Notes: generated by a model not told the origin, from the letters alone. A stretch of DNA of 64,000 nucleotides from Bacteroides fragilis (GCF_019583405.1 NZ_SZUU01000002.1:124001-188000); one strand, 5' to 3'; shown: positions 43,820-53,736, counted from the stretch's first letter. Numbers and translations: made by a program.

Positions 43820-46800
43820 TTATTTAAAAGTTAATTGAATACCAACATTGAACGTGCGTTGTGTCGGATAGCTCATACCGGCACCCCCACCCATTTCAGG
43901 ATCCCATAATTTAAATGGAGAGAAAGTCAACAAGTTACTTCCATTCACATAAATTCTCGCCCATTTGAAGCTATACCCGATTTCCGCATTTCTCAATTTC
44001 AGAAACGAAGCATCACGCAGCCAATAAGAAGAGGCCTGCATGTTGTTTTGGTTATTGTATTGGGTCAATCTCGGATAGCGCGCATTCGGATTCTGATTAT
44101 CTTTGCTCCAATAATCATCCTTAATCCATTTCAAAACATTACTCTTACCTTGGGTTCCAAAAGGCTCGAATCCACTCATCATCAACGATACATGTGTCTG
44201 TCCTTGAAAGAAGAAAGAGAAATCCCAATCTTTCCATCTAATAGAAGGGCCAAAGCCATAGATAATCTCCGGAACCGTAGGATAGCCTAATTGAACCCTG
44301 TCATCTGATGTAATTTTCCCATCATACTTACCGTCAGCATCCGGTTGGTCTACAAATTTCACATCTCCCGGAGCGATCGCTATATTACCGAGAGTCGACT
44401 GAGGGCTGTTCCGAATATCTGCTTCGTCAATATACAACCCGTCCGCTACATAACCTAAATAGGTATTTAGGCTCCTTCCAACCTGCGACAAAGCAGGACG
44501 CAGTCCCTCAGCTTCATCGTATGCCAATACTTCATTATGCGCATACGTAAAGGTCCCTTTGAACTGGATAGATAAATCCCGGTTGACCGACTTACCATAA
44601 TCCAAGGCAAGATCGATTCCACTATTCTTCACCTTGGCGAAGTTACCATAGATTTTAGTATTGGCAGTTCCAAAGTAATTCGGTATCGAATTCTTTTGTT
44701 GGAAAATATTATCTCTGATCTCCCGGAACCCATCAATAGTCAAATTCAGTGAATTAAAGAACTGTAAATCAGCACCCACATTCAACTTATGACCAATTTC
44801 CCAAGTAAGATCATTGTTCTGAAAACGGTCGTAAGTAGGTCCTGCCAATGTAATTTTATTTCCCCCGTATCCTGTCGTATAGCTCGGGCTGTTGGTCAAG
44901 TTCACAATGGCTAAATAAGCAAAACGGTCGCTACCGATCGCATCATTACCTACCAGACCATACGAACCACGTATCTTAAAATTAGAAACCACCGGCTTTA
45001 TGGACTCCCAAAACTTCTCTTCACTAATGTTCCATCCCAAAGATATAGAAGGGAATAATCCCCAACGATGCCCTTTGGCAAAACTTTCCGAACCATTGTA
45101 ACCGGCATTAACCTCTATCATGTAACGGTGAGCGTAATCATAAGTCAAACGTGCTGCAACGCCCATTTTTCGTTTTGGAAGCGAGCCGATAAGAGTACTG
45201 TTTACATTCGTATTGTAATCATCCTGATTGTAGAGCAACATACCGCTCACATTATGCGATCCGAACGAACGCTCATAATCGAAATACCCCTGAATATAAA
45301 TTCGGCGATCACCATTCGTACCAAAAAAAGATTCCATCGTATGATTGCTCGGTTCTCCGATAGAAGTATCAACAAAATCATACGAACCATCTTCATTTTG
45401 CTTATAATCAGTAAGCTGATATCTATTGTATCCTTGCAGACGGAACTTCTGATTGTAACTCCAATTCTTAAATGAGACCAATGCCTTGAAACTTAACCCC
45501 TTTGTAATAAAATCCAATTTTTGATCCCAATTGATATTGGCCACTACCGTACTTTCAAACGTATCTTTGTATCCCATACTCGCAAGAGCTACCGGGTTGG
45601 CAGGATCATAATTACCGGCAAGAATACCTCCCCAATGATACCATGCATCGTTTCCCTGAGGAAACATAACCGGAAAGTCAACTGGATTGGTCCCCATGAT
45701 AGCACCGAATATATCCCCTACTCCATTTCCCCCGCTGGTTGTTAAAGGACCATGCATGTCGTTCAACTGTGCATTAAGGTGCAGTGAAATGGTAGAAGAC
45801 TTAGACAAATGGAAATCCACGTTATTCTGAAACGCATATTTCATATAATTTATATTATTTTTATAGGAGAAGAAATCACTGGAACGGTCTTTCAACATTC
45901 CTGTTTCATGACTCATGTTGAGGTTCATAAAATAAGTGATTTTAGAAGTACCTCCACGTACGTTAAAGTTGGCTTTTTGATTGAATGTCGCATCTTTGAA
46001 AACCTCTTTGTACCAGTCGACATTCGGATAAATATAAGGATTCAAATGATTGATCGTACCATTGATTCTTTCATCGGAATAAAGTACAGACCCAGTTCCC
46101 TGATTGGTCACCGCTTCATTATACATACGCATATAAGTAGGCCCGTCTACAACCTCCGGTTTCTGAATCGGAGTATTTACATATCCTTCTACACGTACTC
46201 CAATGATCGGCCTTTCAAGATCACTTCCCGATTTAGTTTTGATAATAAGCACACCGTTGGCTCCACGAGTACCATACATCGCCGATGCCGTAGCGTCTTT
46301 CAATACGGAGAAACTTTCAATTACTTCAGGATCTAATGCGTTCAGATCTGCCTGGGATACTTCCACTCCATCTAAGATTATCAACGGAGAAGTTGCTCCA
46401 TTCATCGTTGCAATACCACGAATGAAAAAATCCGCAGAGTTCTTGCCTGGTTCTCCACTACGTTGATAAGCAATCACCCCCGACAAACGTCCGGCAAATG
46501 AAGAAGAAAGGTTGGCAGAAGGTACCAGAAGATCCGAAGGACGCACCGATTGAATTGATCCGGTGATGGTCTCCTTTTTCTGTCCCGTACCAAAAGCAGT
46601 GACCACCACTTCATCCAATTGCTGGGCGTCTTCGGAAAGAGTGATAGACATTACTTTTTGACTACCGACTTTGACTTTCTTAGTAACATATCCTATATAT
46701 GAAATCTGTATTTCATTTTTAGGAAATGCCGCTAATTCAAATTTACCATCTACATCGGTAATCACACCTGTCGTGGTACCCAGTAATTGAACCGTTGCAC

Positions 46801-47197
46801 CGATGATAGGTTCACTGGTTTTCGAGTCTGTCACTATACCAATGATTTTCACCTTTTTTTGTTGTGTGCTTTCCGTTTTTTCAACTTTAAGAATAACTTC
46901 ATTACCTTTAATAACATAACTGATATTGCTCCCTTTAAAGACTTCGTTCAGGACGTCATTAATAGAACCCTTACAATCAATACTCTTTAGGTTTGTGTTT
47001 TTCAAATCATTAGCGTTATAGAAAAAAGTATATTGACTGCTTTTTTCTATGAGCCGGATGGCTTGAGGAATAGTGAGAGACCGACCTTTAACCACAATCT
47101 GTCCTTGCGCAGCAAGTGCAGACAGCGGATAAAGCAGCAAAGCCATAACGATGTATTTAAGACACCGCTTCTGACAAGAAAATAAAAACTTGTTCAT
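43820..47197 (-). CDS. SusC-family TonB-dependent transporter with STN signalling domain
   Basis: 1125 residues. Signal peptide (SALAAQG); STN domain (about 33-105: SLTIPQAIRLIEKSSQYTFFYN, NDVLNEVFKGSNISYVI); CarboxypepD_reg domain (about 115-190: IGIVTDSKTSEPIIGATVQLLG); plug (VSMITLSEDAQQLDEVVVTAFG-type TonB region, LIILDGVEVSQADLNALDPE, SAMYGTRGANGVLIIKTK); beta-barrel to the C-terminal NVGIQLTFK. The STN domain talks to FecR-type anti-sigma factors. In this window the FecR gene just upstream is split by an inversion, so the usual signal path would be broken in this orientation. 37 nt after the FecR stop. Confidence 0.95.
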   Translation of the reverse strand: MNKFLFSCQKRCLKYIVMALLLYPLSALAAQGQIVVKGRSLTIPQAIRLIEKSSQYTFFYNANDLKNTNLKSIDCKGSINDVLNEVFKGSNISYVIKGNEVILKVEKTESTQQKKVKIIGIVTDSKTSEPIIGATVQLLGTTTGVITDVDGKFELAAFPKNEIQISYIGYVTKKVKVGSQKVMSITLSEDAQQLDEVVVTAFGTGQKKETITGSIQSVRPSDLLVPSANLSSSFAGRLSGVIAYQRSGEPGKNSADFFIRGIATMNGATSPLIILDGVEVSQADLNALDPEVIESFSVLKDATASAMYGTRGANGVLIIKTKSGSDLERPIIGVRVEGYVNTPIQKPEVVDGPTYMRMYNEAVTNQGTGSVLYSDERINGTINHLNPYIYPNVDWYKEVFKDATFNQKANFNVRGGTSKITYFMNLNMSHETGMLKDRSSDFFSYKNNINYMKYAFQNNVDFHLSKSSTISLHLNAQLNDMHGPLTTSGGNGVGDIFGAIMGTNPVDFPVMFPQGNDAWYHWGGILAGNYDPANPVALASMGYKDTFESTVVANINWDQKLDFITKGLSFKALVSFKNWSYNQKFRLQGYNRYQLTDYKQNEDGSYDFVDTSIGEPSNHTMESFFGTNGDRRIYIQGYFDYERSFGSHNVSGMLLYNQDDYNTNVNSTLIGSLPKRKMGVAARLTYDYAHRYMIEVNAGYNGSESFAKGHRWGLFPSISLGWNISEEKFWESIKPVVSNFKIRGSYGLVGNDAIGSDRFAYLAIVNLTNSPSYTTGYGGNKITLAGPTYDRFQNNDLTWEIGHKLNVGADLQFFNSLNLTIDGFREIRDNIFQQKNSIPNYFGTANTKIYGNFAKVKNSGIDLALDYGKSVNRDLSIQFKGTFTYAHNEVLAYDEAEGLRPALSQVGRSLNTYLGYVADGLYIDEADIRNSPQSTLGNIAIAPGDVKFVDQPDADGKYDGKITSDDRVQLGYPTVPEIIYGFGPSIRWKDWDFSFFFQGQTHVSLMMSGFEPFGTQGKSNVLKWIKDDYWSKDNQNPNARYPRLTQYNNQNNMQASSYWLRDASFLKLRNAEIGYSFKWARIYVNGSNLLTFSPFKLWDPEMGGGAGMSYPTQRTFNVGIQLTFK

Positions 47198-47234
47198 GCT
47201 TCAATTTTTAGATTTAACATTGGGTTAATAAATA

Positions 47235-47943
47235 TTAGTTGTAAATAATAATCTCGTGATTTATTTCTTTTTCCCGAAGATTCAGGCTAAAACAAATTTT
47301 ATCAATAACGTCTTCCAAAGATTCATCATAGCGAATACTCCCTGTAAAGGCACAATTTTTATTCACTTTATCGCTGATAATGATACGTGAACCATACATT
47401 TGGTTTATAATCCTAGTCAAATGTTCCAAATTAAATTGTGTAAAATTATAACGGCCGTTTTGCCACTCTATATTTTCTATTTGCCTTAGTTGAGTCCCTG
47501 CATCAGCAGGATTATATACCAATTCCTGAAGTGGTTTCATCTCTATTTTATGTTGAGTCGATTCTACATTAAATTCGATGCTTCCATTAAACAAAGTAAT
47601 TTCATTGGCACTGGGATTGTTCTGCTTTATCAAAAAGCAAGTCCCTTTCACTTCGATAAAGGCTTTATCGATATACACCCTGAATTTTCTACCCATATTT
47701 TTGTGAACTTCGAACAAAGAATTACCTTTCAGCCATACATTCCGATGCTTCTTGAAATCTTCGGCAAAACGTATAGAACTTCCCGGCTGCATCCAGACCT
47801 TCGAACTATCTGGTAATAAATACATTCTGCTTTTCTGAGCTGTAATTTCAATATATTTATCCATCGGGGTACTACCTTCATTTAAATGCATCCAAAGTCC
47901 ACCGACAATCAAAACAAGAGCTACAGAAGCAGCAATATACCAT
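47235..47943 (-). pseudogene. FecR-family anti-sigma gene, membrane and periplasmic part (cut off from its start)
   Basis: Minus-strand frame from the left inversion site to the stop at 47235. It encodes WYIAASVALVLIVGGLW (membrane helix), then the FecR domain: KYIEITAQKSRMYLLPDSSKVWMQPGSSIRFAEDF, NVWLKGNSLFEVHKN, FIEVKGTCFLIKQ, ITLFNGSIEFNV and a C-terminal STN-interacting part (ENIEWQNGRYNFTQFNLEHLTRIINQMYG). Upstream in this frame are LLCFLCDIALVPLEL and then a TAA, with no ATG; the first candidate starts (TTG 47912 or ATG 47891) lose most of the helix. The missing front half is on the plus strand at 48189-48418. Inverting 47944-48418 joins both in frame to 312 residues. Confidence 0.85.
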
Positions 47944-47959
47944 AGTTCTAAAGGAACTA
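47944..47959 (+). repeat. Left inverted repeat of the FecR inversion
   Basis: AGTTCTAAAGGAACTA; flanking bases on both sides differ from the partner, so the repeat is exactly 16 bp. Confidence 0.9.
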
Positions 47960-48188
47960 ATGCTATATCACATAAAAAACAAAGAAGTTATTATTACTAA
48001 TTAATTTATTATATATTATACTAAATATCAGAAGTTTAAATAGACAACAAAACAAACAATATGTATATTATAGATACCAGTCAAGAAACTTTTATAAAAA
48101 AAAGTTGCTCTTGTCATGTGGTGGTAGATGGGGCTGTTGTGTATTTAGTTTTAGATAACACAAAATAAATCTAAATATAATTATTAAA

Positions 48189-48425
48189 ATGAATAAAAGT
48201 AACAAAGAAACTAATCTGATCAAGAAGCTATTGGCAGATCAATTGGACAAGAAGGAACGCAAGAAACTCTATTATTCAAATTTAATAGAAAAACAAATGA
48301 GAAAACAATGGAAAGAAAATAAGAATACTCCGGTAGAAAAAGAGATTGGAAATAAGATATGGGACAAGATCGAGAACCAATGCATAAAAGTTCACAAAAG
48401 AATAGTTCCTTTAGAACTTATCTAA
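48189..48425 (+). pseudogene. FecR-family anti-sigma gene, cytoplasmic N-terminal part
   Basis: 78 codons: MNKSNKETNLIKKLLADQLDKKERKKLYYSN, charged and helical, then KIWDKIENQCIKVHKRIVPLEL, followed by Ile and a stop that belong to sequence outside the inverted segment. This is the cytoplasmic sigma-binding part of a FecR protein, ending just before the membrane helix found on the opposite strand (from 47943 down). A free N-terminal piece can be made in this orientation. In FecR systems such soluble N-terminal parts can hold or activate the sigma factor, so the state may fix the output. The sigma gene follows on the same strand at 48619. Confidence 0.8.
48403..48418 (-). repeat. Right inverted repeat of the FecR inversion
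   Basis: TAGTTCCTTTAGAACT on the plus strand, reverse complement of 47944-47959; encodes VPLEL of the FecR N-terminal piece. Confidence 0.9.
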
Positions 48426-48589
48426 TAAATATATGTTGCTATTATTTTATTTATAAAGAGAAAGAACATATTACCCAGTTAAGTGCATATAATAGGATTA
48501 TATAGCCATAATACACCAAGATAAATTAAACAAAAAATGTTATTTTTTAATATTCTTGTAGAAATCGCAGCAATTTAGAACAAAAAGAT

Positions 48590-48597
48590 TACTTTTG
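48590..48597 (+). promoter_or_regulatory. -7 box of the ECF sigma gene
   Basis: TACTTTTG followed by CACC, 21 nt before ATG 48619. No clear TTTG at the -33 distance. It lies outside the inverted segment, so the sigma gene keeps its promoter in both states. Confidence 0.6.
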
Positions 48598-48618
48598 CAC
48601 CTCTAATTACTAAAACAG

Positions 48619-49167
48619 ATGCAAGAAAAAGAAACAGTCAGGAAATTAAAGCATGGCGATCAGGAAGCATTTGCTTTTTTATACAATCATTACTGGAAAC
48701 AAGTTTATAATTTCACAAGGCTCTATTTCACCGCCTCTATGGATATTGAGGAAATTGTGCAGGAAGTATTTGTGAAAGTATGGGAATCTCATCATTTCTT
48801 GGATGAAAACAAAAGTTTTGAAGGCTACCTCTTTATCATAACCCGAAACGTGATCTTCAATCATTCACGTAGGTATTACAAAGAGACAGCCCTCAAAATA
48901 ACAGCTATACAAGCAGTCGAAGAATCTTATGACATGGAGGGAGAGTTGGATGCCGCCGATTTAAAGAAATATATCGATGAACTTGTTATGCAACTCCCCC
49001 CCCGCCAACAAGAAGTATTTCGTATGAGCAGGGAATTACACATGAGTAACAGAGAAATAGCAGAACACTTCTCTATTACTGAAAAAGCAATAGAGCGCCA
49101 TATCAATCTGGCCCTGAAATTTCTCAAAAAGAACCTCAATTTATTTATGTTGTTCATGGCAGCTTAA
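48619..49167 (+). CDS. ECF RNA polymerase sigma factor
   Basis: 182 residues. Region 2: GDQEAFAFLYNHYWKQVYNFTRLYFTASMDIEEIVQEVFVKVWESH, FEGYLFIITRNVIFNHSRR. Region 4: LVMQLPPRQQEVFRMSRELHMSNREIAEHFSITEKAIERHINLALKFLKK. Bacteroidetes PUL-associated ECF class. Divergent from the SusCD locus; its cognate FecR gene is the one split next to it. Inferred: drives SusCD expression when freed by glycan signalling through SusC and FecR. Confidence 0.93.
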   Translation: MQEKETVRKLKHGDQEAFAFLYNHYWKQVYNFTRLYFTASMDIEEIVQEVFVKVWESHHFLDENKSFEGYLFIITRNVIFNHSRRYYKETALKITAIQAVEESYDMEGELDAADLKKYIDELVMQLPPRQQEVFRMSRELHMSNREIAEHFSITEKAIERHINLALKFLKKNLNLFMLFMAA

Positions 49168-49187
49168 CACCCCAAACCCAAATTCTG

Positions 49188-50564
49188 TCATTGTACCTGC
49201 CATCCGCCCCCCAGAGCCTTATACACTTGTACTACAGCTATCAATTCATCCCGCATCGCATTGCTAAGTCCTATCTGGGCATCGAAATATCCACGCTGGG
49301 CATCAAGCACATCAAGATAGTTCGTCACTCCATTGATATACTGTAATTGTGCCAGATCCACGTAACTCTTAGCCGAACGTTCCAATTTAGCACGAAGATC
49401 ATATACTTCCTTGATTTTATTGAAGTTCACAATTGCATTCCGAGTCTCTTTGAAAGCTGTCAAGACAGATTTTTCATAGTTGTGAACTTCAGCCTCGTAA
49501 GCAGCTTTCTTAGCTTTAAGGGCAGCGCGATTTTTACCCCAACCAAAGATAGGTGTAAGCAAAGCACCTTCCATAATGCTATAAGGCGATTTCAACAATT
49601 CGGAAAGAGCAGTACTTTCTGACCCTACCCCACCGGTAAGTGAGATACGTGGAAACATATTCGTGTAAGCCACTCCTACCCTGGCATTGGCAGCAATCAA
49701 TTTCTGTTCAGCCTGGCGGATATCAGGACGACGCTCCAATAGTCCGGAAGGTAACCCAACAGGTAACTCTTGTGGAAAATTAAATTCCTGCAACAAACGG
49801 CTACGGGTAATTTTGTTAGGATATTCACCAGCAAGAAAAGCTATATCGTTCTCTTTCAGGGATATTTTACGCTCCAGATCGGGCACCAATGTTGCAGTAC
49901 GTGCCAACTCGACCTGAGACTGACGATACGAAGTCTCAGATGTCAGCCCTCCCTCAAAACGGATGCGTGCAAGGCGCATCCCTTCTTCACGAGCTTTCAA
50001 TGTTTGGCGAACAATATCCAATTCCGTATCGAGAGCTACCAGTTCATAGTATGCCTGCGCTACTTCAGCAATGATAGTCATCCGAAGAGCACGTTGTGCC
50101 TCAACAGACTGAAGATACTCTGCAATGCTGGCTGAACGTGCCCAACGAAGATTTCCCCAAAGGTCGAGTTCCCAAGAGAAAAGAACCTGCGCTTCGAACG
50201 TATCGCTACGCTTGAAGGCATCTCCACCATGGTTCTCGTTTTCCCGTTCAGCAGTCAATGTACCTTTAATGTCGGGCAACAGGTTTGCTGTCGAGATACG
50301 TTTCTGAGCTGCCATCTCCTTGACGCGGGCAGCGGCTATCAACATATCTTTATTATGTTCCAGTGCCCGGTCTATCAGGCTTCGGAGAGTACTGTCTGTG
50401 TAAATCTGCCACCATTCCCTGTCACCGAAGCTCAGGGTATCCTGATACTGTGCCAGACTGTCGGGTAAGTTCAGGTCGGGACGAACATAACTTTTTCCTA
50501 TCTTGCAAGACCCCAAGACCCATGCAGTTAGTAAGAGGGTAATATATAAATAGCTTCTTTTCAT
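49188..50564 (-). CDS. Outer-membrane efflux channel, OprM/TolC-type lipoprotein
   Basis: 458 residues. Lipobox AWVLGSC (Cys20), KIGKSYVRPDLNLPD; two OEP repeats (ALEHNKDMLIAAARVKEMAAQKRISTANLLPDIKG; RPDIRQAEQKLIAANARVGVAYTNMFPRISLTG) and YINGVTNYLDVLDAQRGYFDAQIGLS. Outer-membrane duct of the RND pump encoded directly upstream (3-nt gap). Confidence 0.95.
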   Translation of the reverse strand: MKRSYLYITLLLTAWVLGSCKIGKSYVRPDLNLPDSLAQYQDTLSFGDREWWQIYTDSTLRSLIDRALEHNKDMLIAAARVKEMAAQKRISTANLLPDIKGTLTAERENENHGGDAFKRSDTFEAQVLFSWELDLWGNLRWARSASIAEYLQSVEAQRALRMTIIAEVAQAYYELVALDTELDIVRQTLKAREEGMRLARIRFEGGLTSETSYRQSQVELARTATLVPDLERKISLKENDIAFLAGEYPNKITRSRLLQEFNFPQELPVGLPSGLLERRPDIRQAEQKLIAANARVGVAYTNMFPRISLTGGVGSESTALSELLKSPYSIMEGALLTPIFGWGKNRAALKAKKAAYEAEVHNYEKSVLTAFKETRNAIVNFNKIKEVYDLRAKLERSAKSYVDLAQLQYINGVTNYLDVLDAQRGYFDAQIGLSNAMRDELIAVVQVYKALGGGWQVQ

Positions 50565-50567
50565 AAT

Positions 50568-53500
50568 TCAATCAATTTTCTTTTTAGACTTGAACGGTAA
50601 CTTCACGTTCACATTCGGCACATTTCTCAGTTTCGCTTTTGTTTTATAAACCAATACGAAGAAGAACGGAACAAGGATAATACCCACTACAATGGCAAAA
50701 ATCATTCCAAAAAATACTCCCGTACCGATGGCCGCACGGCTTGCCGAACCGGGACCGGTTGCCAATACCATCGGAAGCATACCCAGCACAAATGCGAGTG
50801 AGGTCATCAAAATGGGACGAAAGCGCAATTGGGCTGCGTGAATGGCGGATTGTACCAAATCACCTCCCTGATCCACCTGCACTTTGGCAAACTCTACAAT
50901 CAGAATGGCATTTTTTGCCGCCAATCCGACAAGCATCACCAATCCTATCTGGAAATAGACGTCATTTTCCAGTCCACAAATCCATACCCCCAGATAAGCC
51001 CCCAGAGCGGCTACCGGCAGCGAAAGCAATACGGCAATGGGCACTGTCCAGCTTTCATACTGTGCAGCCAGGAAGAGAAATACAAAAAGGAACACTAATG
51101 CCAGTACCAATCCGGTCTGCCCACCCGCCTTTTTCTCCTGATAAGAGAGACCACTCCATTCCAGGCCGATGTTATCAGGCAGATGGTCACGGGCAATCTG
51201 CTCCATAATCTCCATGGCCTGACCGGAACTGTAGCCTTGCGCCGCCTCACCTCGGAAAACAGCAGTGGTGAACATATTGAAACGTTTAATACTACCAGGA
51301 CCGGTGGTATACGATGCATTACCCAACGAAGTCAACGGGATCATCGCTCCATTAGAAGCCTTCACGAAAAACAGGTTAATATTGTCCTTGTGTTCCCTAT
51401 AAGGCGCTTCAGCCTGAATGTACACCTTATAAATACGGTTGAACATATTGAAGTCATTCACATAGACGGATCCTGTATAGGCTTTCATGGTTGAGAAAAC
51501 ATCCGCCAAAGGCACACCAAGCATCTTCACTTTGTCGCGGTCTACATCGAAGTAGAGCTGTGGGATATCCGACTGAAGTGAGGAGGAAAGCCCTGTCAGC
51601 TCCTTACGTTGGGAGGCATAATACATCAAAGTATCCGCTGCCTGCACCAAATTATCGAAAGTAGCTTCCCCATGCGCTTCCAGTTGCATTTCAAAACCGC
51701 CTGAGGTTCCCAAACCAGGAATGACAGGGGGAGTAGAAAGATAAACTTTACATTCCGGATACTCACTCAGGTCGCGACGAATGCTCGTCATGATCTCGTC
51801 TATCGACGTACTCTTACGGTCTTCCCACGGCTTCAAAATAACTGTCAATTCACTCCGTGCCTGATTGCTGCCCACACGGGGACTGCTTCCGGTCACATTC
51901 TGCACATATGCTATATAGGGATTCTTTTCCAGATAAGTGATAGCACGATCCGTCACCTCCCGGGTACGTTCCAGCGTAGCACCTTCAGGCAATTCCAACT
52001 CTATCTTGAAGTATCCCTGGTCTTCCACCGGAAGGAAACTTGTCGGAATCAGCCGGTGAATCAACAAAATACCAATAAGCACCACTCCGAAACCTGCCAA
52101 TACACGACGCGGATTGCCGATCACCCTACGGATAGCGATTACATACTTATGATTGCCCACGTTCAACCAGTGGTTGATTTTACGGAAAACAATGTTCTTC
52201 TTTTTGCCATTGTCCGGTTTCAGAATCAGCGAACACATAACCGGACTCAGAGTCAGTGCCACAACAGTCGAAATCAGTACGGATACAGCGATGGTAATAG
52301 TAAACTGGCGGTAAAGTTGGCCCGTAATTCCGCTGAGGAAGCTCACCGGCACAAATACGGCACAAAGTACCAGCGAAGTGGCAATCAGCGCACCTGCCAA
52401 TCCGTTCATGGCTTTCTTTGTAGCTTCGTACGGCGGCAACTTCTCCTCCTCCATAATACGCTCTACATTTTCCACCACTACAATAGCATCATCCACCACA
52501 ATACCGATGGCAAGAATCAACCCGAGCAATGTCAGTATGTTCAGCGAGAAACCGAAAATCAGCATAAAACCAAATGTACCGATCAGTGAAATAGGAACGG
52601 CAACAATCGGAATCAACGTAGCCCGCCAACTCTGCAAAGAAAGATAAACGACGAGCACTACCAGGATCAATGCTTCAAACAAAGTCTTATAAACTTCATG
52701 GATAGACTCGGAAATATAAGTCGTCATATCGAACGGAACCTCGTAGCTCAACCCTTCAGGGAAGTTTTTGCTAATTTCGTCCATCGCCTCTTTAACACTT
52801 TTCGCTACTTCCATTGCGTTGGCACCCGGAAGCATATAAATGCCCAAAACGGCAGCATTCTTGCCATTGATACCGCTCTCCGTACTGTATGAAGAGGCTT
52901 CCAGTGAAACTCGTGCCACGTCGCGCAGACGAATGATAGAGCCATTTGTATTGGCACGAATCACGATATTTTCGAATTGTTCTACAGTAGAAAGACGCCC
53001 CTGTGTAGTGATAGGAATTGTCACATCGAGTCCCTTCACCGGTTGCTGTCCAAGTACACCGGCAGCCGATTCACGGTTCTGATCTTTCAAAGCATTCTGT
53101 AAATCCTGCACAGTCAGCCCGAAATTGGCCAATTTATCCGGCTCTGCCCAGATTTGCATGGCATAATAACGGCTACCTATATTCGACACACGTCCTACTC
53201 CCGGAATACGGCGGATTACATCAAGTACATTAATTGTCGCAAAATTACTCAAATAAATTTCATCAAACTTCGGATCGGACGACATCAATGTAAGGGTCAT
53301 CAACTGGCTGGGGGCCTGCTTTTCGACGGAAATTCCGTTCTGAATGACTTCGGCCGGCAAGCGGTTTTCCGCCAGCTTCACCCGGTTCTGAATTTCTACA
53401 GCGGCCAGGTCCGGATCGGCAGAAACATCAAAAGTAACCGTTGCCGAAAAACCTCCGGAATTGGAACTGTTCGACTCCATATAAAGCATACCCGGTGTTC

Positions 53501-53714
53501 CGTTAATCTCCTGTTCGATGGGGGTTGCTACAGCCTGCGAAACCGTAAGCGCGCTGGCCCCCGGATAAGAGGCACTGATCTTCACTACCGGAGGAGTGAT
53601 CTGCGGATACTGGTCGACAGGCAACATGGTCAGCCCGATGATGCCGATGATGACTATCAGTATCGAGATAACGATCGAGAAAACAGGTCTATCTATAAAA
53701 AAACTAACTTTCAT
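50568..53714 (-). CDS. RND-family (HAE1-type) drug efflux transporter
   Basis: 1048 residues from ATG 53714 (MKVSFFIDRPVFSIVISILIVIIG); the first 11 codons of the longer frame come from an intergenic hairpin. Full RND layout: helix 1, porter loops, GLVLAIGIVVDDAIVVVENVERIM in helix 4 with the two Asp of the proton relay, second half with VMLVGLAAKNAILIVEFAK. Similar to AcrB/MexB. Tripartite pump with the MFP (53808-54998) and the OprM-type gene. Confidence 0.95.
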   Translation of the reverse strand: MKVSFFIDRPVFSIVISILIVIIGIIGLTMLPVDQYPQITPPVVKISASYPGASALTVSQAVATPIEQEINGTPGMLYMESNSSNSGGFSATVTFDVSADPDLAAVEIQNRVKLAENRLPAEVIQNGISVEKQAPSQLMTLTLMSSDPKFDEIYLSNFATINVLDVIRRIPGVGRVSNIGSRYYAMQIWAEPDKLANFGLTVQDLQNALKDQNRESAAGVLGQQPVKGLDVTIPITTQGRLSTVEQFENIVIRANTNGSIIRLRDVARVSLEASSYSTESGINGKNAAVLGIYMLPGANAMEVAKSVKEAMDEISKNFPEGLSYEVPFDMTTYISESIHEVYKTLFEALILVVLVVYLSLQSWRATLIPIVAVPISLIGTFGFMLIFGFSLNILTLLGLILAIGIVVDDAIVVVENVERIMEEEKLPPYEATKKAMNGLAGALIATSLVLCAVFVPVSFLSGITGQLYRQFTITIAVSVLISTVVALTLSPVMCSLILKPDNGKKKNIVFRKINHWLNVGNHKYVIAIRRVIGNPRRVLAGFGVVLIGILLIHRLIPTSFLPVEDQGYFKIELELPEGATLERTREVTDRAITYLEKNPYIAYVQNVTGSSPRVGSNQARSELTVILKPWEDRKSTSIDEIMTSIRRDLSEYPECKVYLSTPPVIPGLGTSGGFEMQLEAHGEATFDNLVQAADTLMYYASQRKELTGLSSSLQSDIPQLYFDVDRDKVKMLGVPLADVFSTMKAYTGSVYVNDFNMFNRIYKVYIQAEAPYREHKDNINLFFVKASNGAMIPLTSLGNASYTTGPGSIKRFNMFTTAVFRGEAAQGYSSGQAMEIMEQIARDHLPDNIGLEWSGLSYQEKKAGGQTGLVLALVFLFVFLFLAAQYESWTVPIAVLLSLPVAALGAYLGVWICGLENDVYFQIGLVMLVGLAAKNAILIVEFAKVQVDQGGDLVQSAIHAAQLRFRPILMTSLAFVLGMLPMVLATGPGSASRAAIGTGVFFGMIFAIVVGIILVPFFFVLVYKTKAKLRNVPNVNVKLPFKSKKKID

Positions 53715-53736
53715 ATTCAATAAGGTCTCACCCCAC

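Larger units (their letters stand above)
47944..48418. other. 475-bp inverted segment that splits the FecR gene
   Basis: Bounded by AGTTCTAAAGGAACTA (47944-47959) and its exact reverse complement (48403-48418). Both ends lie in FecR coding sequence and encode the shared VPLEL. In the present orientation the N-terminal coding part faces the sigma gene; in the other it would face SusC/SusD and give an unbroken FecR from 48173 to 47235. The left repeat has 5-bp inverted arms AGTTC/GAACT around TAAAG, like a recombinase core. No recombinase gene is near. Confidence 0.8.
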
